Virus record (IMG/VR): IMGVR_UViG_3300042289_000986 | Span: 62,001-126,000 of that record | Reading direction: 5' to 3' (one strand) | Length of the DNA stretch: 64,000 nucleotides | Origin: a virus | In this document: piece by piece, positions 22,250 to 29,744 of the stretch | How the letters are laid out: every line of letters begins with the position of its first letter | How positions within the stretch are numbered: position 1 is the first letter of the stretch | The notes under the pieces: generated by a model | What the model was told of the DNA's origin: nothing | Databases searched by the model: none | Seen by the model: the letters and a program-made list of their open reading frames with translations, nothing else | Program-made: the position numbers and the translations under genes

Positions 22250-22277
22250 TTGTCATTATTTAAACATCTGCTAGACT
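22250..22277 (+). promoter_or_regulatory. Sigma70-type promoter
   Basis: TTGTCA, 16 bp, TAGACT, 7 bp before the ATG at 22285, just downstream of the tRNA cluster. Confidence 0.55.
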
Positions 22278-22284
22278 TAAAAAT

Positions 22285-22572
22285 ATGAATTCTTATATCA
22301 CCGAATTTTTTGGAATATTGATGATGCTTAGTTTTATGCTTTGTTATATTCCACAAATTGTTAAAATTTATAAAAACAAATCATCAGAAGATGTTTCTCT
22401 GATGTTAATTTTAATGTCTATTGTTGGTTATATCTCAGGGATGATTTATATGTTTTTAACTGCTTTTGGTCTTTGGTGGTTTTTAAATTATTGTGTGGGT
22501 TTGATCATGTGTTCTATACTTGTTTATGCATGGTTTAAATTTAAAAAAGATAAAGATTACGATTCTTATTAA
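22285..22572 (+). CDS. SemiSWEET / PQ-loop membrane protein
   Basis: 95 residues, three membrane helices (about 5-24, 36-56 and 62-85). The PQ-loop motif is present: 'CYIPQIVKIYKNKSSEDVS' (Pro-Gln at about 24-25, with the Ser-rich loop after it). Length and topology match bacterial SemiSWEETs, which dimerise into sugar uniporters in the inner membrane. This is rare in a phage. It has a promoter of its own and runs directly into the HAD gene (2-bp gap). Confidence 0.75.
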   Translation: MNSYITEFFGILMMLSFMLCYIPQIVKIYKNKSSEDVSLMLILMSIVGYISGMIYMFLTAFGLWWFLNYCVGLIMCSILVYAWFKFKKDKDYDSY

Positions 22573-22574
22573 AA

Positions 22575-22973
22575 ATGAAAAAAGTAATCACTGTAGATTT
22601 TGATGATACTTTAGCTGCTACAGAAGATGGTGCTTGGTATAGCACAAGCTTGGTGCCGATTCCAAGAATTCTAAATTTTGTTAAACAAAAACATAAAGAA
22701 GGATACGAAATCCATATTGTAACTTTTAGAAATTGGCAAAACAAAGCAGACGTTGAAAGGTTTTGTCAAATACACAAACTACCAATTTCATCTATTGTCT
22801 GCACAGAAGGAACAAACAAAGTTCCCTTTTTAAAGAAACTTAATAGTGAACTTCATGTTGATGATAGTGTAGAAGTTTGTACGCTATGTATAATGGCAAA
22901 AATTGATATTTTGCTTGTTGATTGGGGACAAGATGAACACAACACTACTGCTAAATTTATGCCAAAAATTTAA
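22575..22973 (+). CDS. HAD-family phosphatase
   Basis: 132 residues. Motif I 'TVDFDDTLA' (nucleophile and acid Asp, about 7-15), motif II Thr in 'HIVTFRN', a Lys in 'GTNKVPFL' and 'HVDDS' near the end. A compact HAD without a large cap, similar in scale to the phosphatase half of T4 Pnkp and to phage deoxynucleotidases. It may serve RNA repair or nucleotide turnover. Confidence 0.75.
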   Translation: MKKVITVDFDDTLAATEDGAWYSTSLVPIPRILNFVKQKHKEGYEIHIVTFRNWQNKADVERFCQIHKLPISSIVCTEGTNKVPFLKKLNSELHVDDSVEVCTLCIMAKIDILLVDWGQDEHNTTAKFMPKI

Positions 22974-23065
22974 ACAAAAGATACCATATCAAGAAAGCTA
23001 ATATATAGTATCTCACAAAAATATTTATTTGCATTTGCCAATTAAAGTGTTATATTTTTAGTACT

Positions 23066-23356
23066 ATGATTAAAACTGTACAAAAGAAAGAAGAGTTCTT
23101 CATCGAATTTACAGATGAAGAAATGAATGAATTGGGGTTTAAACCTAATACAAAATTCACAGTAGAATTAAGTGAAGACAAAAGTGGTTTAAAGTTAATT
23201 CCCCACGAAGAAATTGATATCGATCTTAATGAATTTTCAAAAGAAGATTTAATTAATATTATTGTTGCTGCAAATAAGGTAGATATGACTTTTGAAGATT
23301 TTGTTGTTGACTCTTTGACAAAATTCTGTGAAGCTCATAAAGAAGAAGAAGACTAA
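23066..23356 (+). CDS. AbrB-like small protein
   Basis: 96 residues. The N-terminal 45 ('EFTDEEMNELGFKPNTKFTVEL...GLKLIPHEE') follow the swapped-hairpin AbrB pattern ('l...ElGlkpGd.v.v....g.l.l.p'). The C-terminal half is an acidic helix. It may be a transcription regulator or antitoxin-like protein; no toxin is next to it. Weakly supported. Confidence 0.45.
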   Translation: MIKTVQKKEEFFIEFTDEEMNELGFKPNTKFTVELSEDKSGLKLIPHEEIDIDLNEFSKEDLINIIVAANKVDMTFEDFVVDSLTKFCEAHKEEED

Positions 23357-23359
23357 AAT

Positions 23360-23734
23360 ATGTTAGTAGTCAAAAACAAATTGGCTCCTAGTTCTATACA
23401 TGGATTGGGTGTTTTTGCGGAAGAATTTATTCCTTCTGGTTCGGTTATATGGAAATGGTATAATGGTATAGATGGTAAAACAACTATTGAAACTATAAAA
23501 TCTTTACCAATAGCTTGTCGGGATTTTTTTAAAGTTTATGGTTGGTCTGAAAATGGTATATACAAATATTGTATAGATAATCAAAAATATATAAATCATT
23601 CCGATACACCGAATTGTATTCTTATTGATGGTGGAAATACAGGAATAGCAAATAAAAATATTGACGTTGGAGAAGAAATCACAGAAGATTATAAATCATT
23701 CGTTGATAATTTTGATATAAAAGATTTTAAATAA
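23360..23734 (+). CDS. SET-domain methyltransferase-like protein
   Basis: 124 residues covering a minimal SET domain: 'SSIHGLGVFAEEFIPSG' (N-terminal strand with the GxG), 'KYINHSDTPNC' (NHS-x-x-PN, SAM pocket) and 'DVGEEITEDY' (GEE-x-T-x-DY, catalytic Tyr). SET proteins methylate lysines. A phage copy might modify a host or virion protein. It sits 3-4 bp from its neighbours. Confidence 0.8.
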   Translation: MLVVKNKLAPSSIHGLGVFAEEFIPSGSVIWKWYNGIDGKTTIETIKSLPIACRDFFKVYGWSENGIYKYCIDNQKYINHSDTPNCILIDGGNTGIANKNIDVGEEITEDYKSFVDNFDIKDFK

Positions 23735-23736
23735 TT

Positions 23737-24423
23737 ATGAAAGGTTTATTTTACGGTTCTGTTCGCCAAGAAGCAAAAAACCACGAAATTTTATTCTGGG
23801 GTTGCTTGCACTGGCATCACAATCCAAAGTGGGATATCCCCATTTGGAAACGTAGAGGATTTGAGTCCGTACAAGAACACGACGAAGCTATTGTTTTAAA
23901 TTGGAATAGTAAAGCAACAGATAAAACAATTGGATTTATTCTTGGTGACACCATGTTTGGATATGGTGGTCAAGAAGAATTCACGAAACTCATGCGCCGT
24001 TTAAAGTTTCAGCGTTTGTTTATCATGTCTGGTAATCACACGGCAGGATGGAAACAATCATTTGAAAGTATCAAAGATAATACACTTTATATTGATGGAT
24101 ATCATAAAGAAGTAATATTTGTTCCAAATTATTTGGAAGCATATATTAACGGTCAGCCTATTGTCATGTGCCACTATCCAATTTTGTCTTGGAACGGAGC
24201 AGGAAAAGGTTCGTGGATGCTTTTTAGTCATGTTCATGGTTCACTTGTAAACAGTGAGCTTGGACGTATGTATTTGAAAGATGGAGGTTGTAACTTGGAA
24301 GTTTCCGTAGAAGCAACAAAATTTCCTTTGACTTATGGTGAAATTGGTGCTATTATGAAAACTAAATCTAAATTTAAAACAGATCATCATGACGAAAAGG
24401 CATCGACCCCATTTAGTTATTAA
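23737..24423 (+). CDS. Calcineurin-like metallophosphoesterase
   Basis: 228 residues. Motifs: 'WGCLHWHH', 'FILGDTMFG', 'MSGNHTAGW', 'MCHYPILSW' and 'FSHVHGSL', a complete set in which the first motif has Cys in place of Asp (C-x-H). Resembles the phage phosphoesterases that follow the pattern of T4-type 'GDTHFG' proteins. Substrate unknown; third of four phosphoesterases in the window. Confidence 0.7.
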   Translation: MKGLFYGSVRQEAKNHEILFWGCLHWHHNPKWDIPIWKRRGFESVQEHDEAIVLNWNSKATDKTIGFILGDTMFGYGGQEEFTKLMRRLKFQRLFIMSGNHTAGWKQSFESIKDNTLYIDGYHKEVIFVPNYLEAYINGQPIVMCHYPILSWNGAGKGSWMLFSHVHGSLVNSELGRMYLKDGGCNLEVSVEATKFPLTYGEIGAIMKTKSKFKTDHHDEKASTPFSY

Positions 24424-24424
24424 T

Positions 24425-24694
24425 ATGATAATATACATAGGAAAAACAACAATTTATTTTGCTACAAATGTAAAATTTTTAAAATTTGCTTGGTTTCCAA
24501 GATGTTCTTACTTTGATGGCGGTTCTTATTTCAAATTAAGTTTTTATTGGTTTCAATCTTTGATTGAGTTTTCCAGAACAAAAAAAAATAAATGTGTTTA
24601 CAAAAAAATTTCTTTTGAAGAAATGGAAGAAATTTTGAAAAAAGATTTTGAAAAAGAAAAACAAAAAAATGAAAGGATTCTGTTAAATGAATAA
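24425..24694 (+). CDS. Hypothetical protein
   Basis: 89 residues. I use the ATG at 24425 just after the preceding stop; the upstream in-frame start would overlap the phosphoesterase. Aromatic N-terminal half ('FAWFPRCSYFDGGSYFKLSFYWF'), charged helical C-terminus. Overlaps the next gene by 8 bp. Not recognised. Confidence 0.45.
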   Translation: MIIYIGKTTIYFATNVKFLKFAWFPRCSYFDGGSYFKLSFYWFQSLIEFSRTKKNKCVYKKISFEEMEEILKKDFEKEKQKNERILLNE

Positions 24695-25175
24695 AGAATT
24701 AGAATTAAAGTTGGTAGAAAAATATCCTAAAATTCTTTTTGATTATGGTGGAGATATGAAAAAAACTTGTATGCATTGGGGAATGGAATGTTGTGATGGA
24801 TGGTACGATCTTTTAGACGAATTATTGGCTAAACTTGATTATATATCTAAACATTCGGGTGTTCAGGTTGTAGCAGATCAAATTAAAGAAAAATTTGGAA
24901 CATTAAGATTTTATTACTCAACGATTATTAAAACCGATTTTAACGTAGAACCTGTTGTTGATAAAATAATTTCAGATGTTGTTAATGCTGCTGAACGTCA
25001 ATCAGCTTATGTTTGTGAAAAATCTGGTAAAAGGGGTGTAACTTGTTCTAGTGTGGGTTGGTTGAGAACTCTATGTAAAGAAGAGGCAGATAAAGACGGC
25101 TATATCCCAATCAATCCACGCGATGCAAAATATTGGGATGAACTAAATAGTAAAAAGAATGATAAAGATCATTAA
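24687..25175 (+). CDS. Conserved hypothetical protein
   Basis: 162 residues. 'CMHWGMECCDGWYDLLDELLAKLDY', 'VADQIKEKFGTLRFYYS' and 'AERQSAYVCEKSGKRG' form a pattern I remember from other phage and bacterial genomes, without a function. Cys residues could bind metal. Confidence 0.55.
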   Translation: MNKELELKLVEKYPKILFDYGGDMKKTCMHWGMECCDGWYDLLDELLAKLDYISKHSGVQVVADQIKEKFGTLRFYYSTIIKTDFNVEPVVDKIISDVVNAAERQSAYVCEKSGKRGVTCSSVGWLRTLCKEEADKDGYIPINPRDAKYWDELNSKKNDKDH

Positions 25176-25461
25176 TATTATAGTTTGTGTACTTTTAACA
25201 TCATGCACTTATAATGATATGAGAAAGTTGTTTATTGATAGACCAGATTCTTATACTAAATTTTCTGGTAATTTTAATTACACCAAAGAACAAACTGAAA
25301 AAGCTAAAAATCAAATTGGTGTAAATTTCAAAAAACCATTGCACGAAACTAAAGATAAAAAAAAGCTTTATTACGTTGGTGGTAGCGTATATCACAACTA
25401 TGATTATTTTAACAGGTCTTATCATGTTAACGGGTTTGGACAATTAGGAATGGAGTTTTAA
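25159..25461 (+). CDS. Small lipoprotein
   Basis: 100 residues. Signal 'IKIINIIVCVLLTSC' with lipobox Cys at about residue 16. The mature part is basic with Tyr/Asn-rich repeats ('YYVGGSVYHNYDYFNRSYH'). It overlaps the upstream gene by 17 bp. Possible outer-membrane attached product expressed in the infected cell. Confidence 0.6.
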   Translation: MIKIINIIVCVLLTSCTYNDMRKLFIDRPDSYTKFSGNFNYTKEQTEKAKNQIGVNFKKPLHETKDKKKLYYVGGSVYHNYDYFNRSYHVNGFGQLGMEF

Positions 25462-25462
25462 T

Positions 25463-26086
25463 ATGGGATTATTTGATACATTTTATTTTAAAAATTACAA
25501 ACTGAAAAGAAGTATTTTACCTAAAAACTTGGGTGAGTTGACTTTGAAAGAAATTCAAGACGCTCAATATCAAACAAAAGATTTGGGTCAAACATTTACT
25601 GGTCACTTTTATCTAAAAAAACATAAAAATTCTTATCGTCTTTTCAAACACGATATTGAATACATTTTTGTCGAGGGCGACCAAAAAGGAAAATCTATTA
25701 TGGATCGTCTCGGTCACATGGAAGAAGTATCTTCGCAAGAGCTTTTAATTGACAATATCGGAACAAACACCATTAATGTTTATGAGTTTTTTTCCAAAGA
25801 AAACCATGATTATTGGGTTGAATTTGGTTTGGTCTTTTTAGAAAATAAACTTTGGAAAGTTAAGTTAAACGAATTTCGAGAAGAAAAAAACGATGATAAA
25901 AAATCTTTTGATTTGGAATATAATGAAAAAATGCGTAAGTCGGCAGAATTTTATAAAAGTCCTTTGGGAAAATTTATCCATTTACTCCGAAGAGCATATC
26001 TAAAAACCATTTGGAGGGTTCAGCTTTTCATTGGAAACATTTTTATTAAAATTGGAAACGCAATTAAAATGTGGCAACTTCTATGA
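25463..26086 (+). CDS. Hypothetical protein
   Basis: 207 residues. The N-terminal 150 look like an alpha/beta domain; the C-terminal 45 carry an amphipathic to hydrophobic stretch ('TIWRVQLFIGNIFIKIGNAIKMWQLL') that may contact a membrane. I recall related phage proteins, function unknown. Overlaps the next gene (ATGA). Confidence 0.5.
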   Translation: MGLFDTFYFKNYKLKRSILPKNLGELTLKEIQDAQYQTKDLGQTFTGHFYLKKHKNSYRLFKHDIEYIFVEGDQKGKSIMDRLGHMEEVSSQELLIDNIGTNTINVYEFFSKENHDYWVEFGLVFLENKLWKVKLNEFREEKNDDKKSFDLEYNEKMRKSAEFYKSPLGKFIHLLRRAYLKTIWRVQLFIGNIFIKIGNAIKMWQLL

Positions 26087-26565
26087 AATTTATAGAAATT
26101 CTTCTTCAAAACAGTACAGTTAAAGAAGCCAAGCTTTACACAGCAGCAAAAAAAGCTAGTTTAAAACCAGATACTGGTGTAACTATTATTAATCAAGCTG
26201 CTTATCATGTTATTAAAGATTGTGCATCGATTACATATAGATACCTTCCAATCTATATTTGGGGTCAGTATCAAGATCCGTTTCAAGCATTAAAAGGAAA
26301 ATTTACAAAAAAGGACATTCAAGATTTTTTAACCGTTGCTAACTCTGATTTCGTTTACCATCAATTACTTTCTTTAATTTTAGATAAGGTTGGTAAAGAT
26401 TCAGAACCACAAGAACAAAAACCAGTAGTTTCAAATTATGCATCAAGCGATGATCCGTATGGTGATTATGGATCATCTGCATATGAGGAAGTTTCTCAAA
26501 TATCTACACCAATAAATGTTTCAACATTAGATTTGCTTTGTAACGCTTTTAACGTAACTAGTTAA
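26083..26565 (+). CDS. Hypothetical protein
   Basis: 160 residues, start set at the ATGA overlap. Helical N-terminal half ('EAKLYTAAKKASLKPDTG'), a folded middle, and a Ser/Tyr/Pro-rich linker ('ASSDDPYGDYGSSAYEEVS') before a short C-terminal helix. No family recognised. Confidence 0.45.
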   Translation: MKFIEILLQNSTVKEAKLYTAAKKASLKPDTGVTIINQAAYHVIKDCASITYRYLPIYIWGQYQDPFQALKGKFTKKDIQDFLTVANSDFVYHQLLSLILDKVGKDSEPQEQKPVVSNYASSDDPYGDYGSSAYEEVSQISTPINVSTLDLLCNAFNVTS

Positions 26566-26567
26566 CA

Positions 26568-26774
26568 ATGATGTTAGAATTTAAAAACCCAATACCAGTT
26601 GTTACCCCTATGGGTGGTGCTTATGCTATATATGTAGCTAACGGTGGAACTTTTGAAAATGATATTTGGACCGTTGTAATGGAAAATGGTGGAAATATCT
26701 TGCATTTTAGATCGGATCAGATTAGAATATACCAAAATGCTACTTTTGATATAAAAAAATCTGATCCATTATGA
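26568..26774 (+). CDS. Hypothetical protein
   Basis: 68 residues with a small beta-barrel character ('PMGGAYAIYVANGGTFENDIWTVV'), ending in 'FRSDQIRIYQNATFDI'. The first 50 residues look like a compact SH3-like fold. Not recognised. It overlaps the following gene by 4 bp. Confidence 0.5.
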   Translation: MMLEFKNPIPVVTPMGGAYAIYVANGGTFENDIWTVVMENGGNILHFRSDQIRIYQNATFDIKKSDPL

Positions 26775-26986
26775 TTAATATATCTAAAATAAAAAACAAG
26801 TTAACCTTTACAGAAAGAGACATTTTTATTTGCTCGACAAAAAAAAGATTTCTTTCAAAGAAAACTGCGTTTGAAAAAAATACAAGATCATATAAATGTC
26901 CAATTTGCTTTTGTTGGCATAGGGCTACAAAATCAAACAAAAAAGATCCTCTTAAAGATTTTTTTAGAACATACAGAATAAAATGA
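26771..26986 (+). CDS. Small zinc-finger-like protein
   Basis: 71 residues, basic. 'FICSTKKRFL...YKCPICFCWHRAT' places four Cys and a His where one zinc could bind. Phage proteins with 'KYRCP.C..WH' endings are common in T4-type genomes, as I recall. Coupled to both neighbours by 4-bp overlaps. Confidence 0.55.
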   Translation: MINISKIKNKLTFTERDIFICSTKKRFLSKKTAFEKNTRSYKCPICFCWHRATKSNKKDPLKDFFRTYRIK

Positions 26987-27831
26987 AAACTTTAGTTATA
27001 CCAGATGTCCACCAAAGGATCGAATCGGTCAAATCAATTTTAGACGCTGAAAAAGACTACGATGAAGTAGTTTTTCTCGGTGATTGGGTTGATTCTTTTT
27101 ATGAGCCACCGAAAGTTGCTGGTTTTGAACAAACTTGCGAATACTTAAAATATCTTGTTTTGGAACATCCTAACAAAGATAAATTTGTTTTTTTAATTGG
27201 AAATCACGATTTAAGTTATATTTACGAAAATAAAAATTTTTCACCTAATCCAATTTCAAAAACTTTAAAATATTATTGTTCTGGTTTTACAATTTCTAAA
27301 GCCAGAAAATTTCGTCGTGTGTTTTTTGATCATGGTTTAAAAGATGATTTCTTTTTTACACATTTTAAATTTGCACATCAAACACAAGGATGGACTTTAT
27401 CTCATGCGGGAATTTCAATTAAGTTTTTTCCTTATGGTTATACTATGGATCGTTTTGTAAACGAACTTCTCCCTGATGTTTGGAAAAATTTTAGAAATTT
27501 AGAATATAATCATAACGAGATCATTTCCGCTGCTGGTTATCATCGCGGAGGAAGCCATCCAGTAGGTGGTGTTATATGGCACGATTGGAGAGCAGAATTC
27601 CATCCTATTTTAGAAACTGGTAAACAAATTGTTGGTCACACAACAATCAAAGATCCTGAATGTATTCACATGAATACACCCTTAGAATGTTGGAATTTAG
27701 ATACAGAAAAAGACTACGGGGTTATTATTGATGGGCGTTTAATAACCAAAAAAATACCAATCCAAAAATCAGTTTATAATAAACTATCAAGTAGGGTTAG
27801 TAATTTATCAAATTATGGTGGAATAGCTTAA
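26983..27831 (+). CDS. Calcineurin-like metallophosphoesterase
   Basis: 282 residues. 'VIPDVHQR', 'FLGDWVDSF', 'LIGNHDLSY', 'LSHAG' and 'IVGHTT' give a full PPP-like metallophosphatase signature, close in order to the bacteriophage lambda-type protein phosphatases and Ap4A hydrolases. It stands upstream of the P-loop kinase and RNA ligase, so an RNA end-processing role is possible but unproven. Confidence 0.75.
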   Translation: MKTLVIPDVHQRIESVKSILDAEKDYDEVVFLGDWVDSFYEPPKVAGFEQTCEYLKYLVLEHPNKDKFVFLIGNHDLSYIYENKNFSPNPISKTLKYYCSGFTISKARKFRRVFFDHGLKDDFFFTHFKFAHQTQGWTLSHAGISIKFFPYGYTMDRFVNELLPDVWKNFRNLEYNHNEIISAAGYHRGGSHPVGGVIWHDWRAEFHPILETGKQIVGHTTIKDPECIHMNTPLECWNLDTEKDYGVIIDGRLITKKIPIQKSVYNKLSSRVSNLSNYGGIA

Positions 27832-27833
27832 CA

Positions 27834-27841
27834 GTTAAGTA
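27834..27841 (+). promoter_or_regulatory. Late-promoter-like octamer
   Basis: GTTAAGTA ending 5 nt before the ATG at 27847. Confidence 0.5.
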
Positions 27842-27846
27842 TTATC

Positions 27847-28059
27847 ATGACTGTTAAAGAATTAATAAATCGATTACAACAAATCAGTAATCAAGAAATG
27901 AAAGTTGTTGTGGATGGCTATGAAGATGGCTTTGATGATATCAAAGACCCAAAATTTATTGTTGCTTATGAGCAAATAGATCGTGATTGGTATAACGGAA
28001 AATATGAACAAAGTTCTTCTGGACAAGGTGGCAATCTTATGCTACTCTTGCCTAGATGA
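27847..28059 (+). CDS. Small conserved phage protein
   Basis: 70 residues: 'TVKELINRLQQISNQEMKVVVDG' then 'YEDGFDDI'. This is a pattern found in many phage and bacterial small proteins, in my recollection, with unknown function. It overlaps the kinase gene by 4 bp. Confidence 0.5.
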   Translation: MTVKELINRLQQISNQEMKVVVDGYEDGFDDIKDPKFIVAYEQIDRDWYNGKYEQSSSGQGGNLMLLLPR

Positions 28060-28469
28060 AAAGAAAAGTTTTATATCTCATAACAGGACCGTCTGGTGCT
28101 GGTAAAACTACTCGCGCTAAAGAATTGATGCGCGAAAAGGACATTAAGCATCATTACGAAGCAGATATGCTTATGATTGATCGTAATGGTGATTACGCAT
28201 TTAATCCTAGAAAATTAAAAGAATGTCACAATTGGTGTCAGAAAGCAACCGAAAGAGCTATGCTTCTCGGTGAAGCTGTTATTATTTCCAATACCATGAC
28301 AATGCAATGGGAAGTTAAACCGTATATTGAAATGGCAAGACATCACGGCTATCATGTCATTATTGAACATTTGACCACAGAATACAAAAACATTCATGAT
28401 GTTCCACAGGAAATTGTGGAAAAAATGAAATCGAGGAGAGAATTTTTTAAATTGGAGGATTTTGAATAA
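28056..28469 (+). CDS. P-loop kinase, polynucleotide-kinase-like
   Basis: 137 residues. Walker A 'GPSGAGKTT' (about 9-17), 'YEADMLMIDRNGDYAF' in the acceptor-site region, 'AVIISNTMT' (Walker B-like strand) and 'HHGYHVIIEHL', then an Arg pair in 'MKSRREF' for the lid. This is the layout of the kinase domain of T4 Pnkp and its AAA_33 relatives. With RNA ligase 1 at 29728 it could rebuild cleaved tRNA ends. Confidence 0.7.
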   Translation: MKRKVLYLITGPSGAGKTTRAKELMREKDIKHHYEADMLMIDRNGDYAFNPRKLKECHNWCQKATERAMLLGEAVIISNTMTMQWEVKPYIEMARHHGYHVIIEHLTTEYKNIHDVPQEIVEKMKSRREFFKLEDFE

Positions 28470-28470
28470 T

Positions 28471-29121
28471 ATGAGCATAGAAAAAATTATAGCAAGAGAT
28501 CATAAACTTAGTGAAGATTATCTTAAAGAAGCCAAACTTAATACTTGGCAAAAATTAAATTTTCATATCCGTTCTTGGACAAATAACAAATTTGGCGTCT
28601 GGGATATTTGGGATATTGTTCCTTATGGTTGGCAAAGATTTTATTACGACAAAATCAAAACCATTTTTAAACCACATCACTCTAGACTTCGTAAAGCTAT
28701 TCCTCGTCAATGGTGGGATCTTAGTGGTCTGATTGTTGAGATTAATTTTGAAATCATTAAATCCTTTTACGAAGATGAATACTCAAAGGGAATTGTTGAT
28801 TGGGACGCTGATGAACACCACAAAAAATTTGCTGAATGGTTGGAAGCATCTTACAAATACATCACTGTGGAACGCCAAGAATTCGAAAAACAAAAAGATG
28901 CTGCATATCCAAAAACAGATAATTTTTCTGATTGGTTTGGAGAAGAAAAAACTGATAAAAATGGCGTTGTTACTCGCACTATGAAAACTTGTGAAGAACG
29001 CTATGGAAAATCATATGAAGAGGTTTATGCTGAAGTTAATAGACTTGAAGCTCTTATTGATAAAACTGACACAGAAATATTAACAGAACTCATTAAAAAA
29101 AGAGATTATTTTTGGACATAA
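28471..29121 (+). CDS. Hypothetical protein
   Basis: 216 residues from the ATG at 28471 (GGAGG lies 12 nt upstream; an in-frame TTG at 28462 is less likely). Rich in Trp and Lys, with 'NKFGVWDIWDIVPYGWQRFYYD' and 'WWDLSGLIVEINFEI', resembling proteins seen in other T4-type phages. Function unknown. Ends 4 bp before the next gene. Confidence 0.5.
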   Translation: MSIEKIIARDHKLSEDYLKEAKLNTWQKLNFHIRSWTNNKFGVWDIWDIVPYGWQRFYYDKIKTIFKPHHSRLRKAIPRQWWDLSGLIVEINFEIIKSFYEDEYSKGIVDWDADEHHKKFAEWLEASYKYITVERQEFEKQKDAAYPKTDNFSDWFGEEKTDKNGVVTRTMKTCEERYGKSYEEVYAEVNRLEALIDKTDTEILTELIKKRDYFWT

Positions 29122-29125
29122 TATC

Positions 29126-29518
29126 ATGGCTAGATATGAAAATTTTATAATGACGGAAGACTTTTTGGATTCTAACCCAAAGGCCATTTTTGTATTTGGT
29201 GATAATACAATTCATCAAGGTTATTGTGGTGCAGCAATATTGAGAGATCACCAACAATCATATGGTTTTATTACAAAAAAATATCCTGATAATGAAGATG
29301 AATCTTTCTATCAACCCAAAGAGTATGCTGGTATATTTTTTGATGAGCTTGTAAACCTAAGAGAAAAAATTAAAGAAGAGCCATTTAAAACTTTTTATAT
29401 TTCTCAACTAGGTGGTGGTTTAGCAAACAAATATCATATTTGGGAAAAAATTATTAAAAATGGATTAGAAAAAAACTTGCAAGAATTTCCTAATGTGGTA
29501 TTCTTATGGGAACAATAA
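29126..29518 (+). CDS. Conserved phage protein
   Basis: 130 residues. 'KAIFVFGDNTIHQGYCGAAILRDH' and 'TFYISQLGGGLANKYHIW' form an alpha/beta protein with a glycine-rich loop that recalls macro-like or nucleotide-binding folds ('FVFGDN...G.GGAA..R'). I recall homologues in several phages; no reaction is known. Confidence 0.5.
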   Translation: MARYENFIMTEDFLDSNPKAIFVFGDNTIHQGYCGAAILRDHQQSYGFITKKYPDNEDESFYQPKEYAGIFFDELVNLREKIKEEPFKTFYISQLGGGLANKYHIWEKIIKNGLEKNLQEFPNVVFLWEQ

Positions 29519-29519
29519 C

Positions 29520-29744
29520 ATGATTTACGGATTTAATTTAACTACGGAATATGCTTTAGATTTTGGTCTTTTTTATAAAGTTAGAAATTTTAAAGATGGT
29601 ATTACTTTTTTTGAGTTTTTATTAAATTTAGACCTTTATAAAAGAGATCATAACCCTCAAATTCGATTTAATTTGGTTATATGTAATTTTACTATTTTTG
29701 ATATTACATTGTATAATGTAAGGCACTATGACTCTTATCTGTGA
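29520..29744 (+). CDS. Hypothetical protein
   Basis: 74 residues, ATG at 29520 immediately after the previous stop. A possible beta sandwich with 'IRFNLVICNFTIFDITLYNVRH'. Similar short genes occur in other T4-type phages, as I recall. It overlaps the RNA ligase start by 17 bp. Confidence 0.45.
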   Translation: MIYGFNLTTEYALDFGLFYKVRNFKDGITFFEFLLNLDLYKRDHNPQIRFNLVICNFTIFDITLYNVRHYDSYL

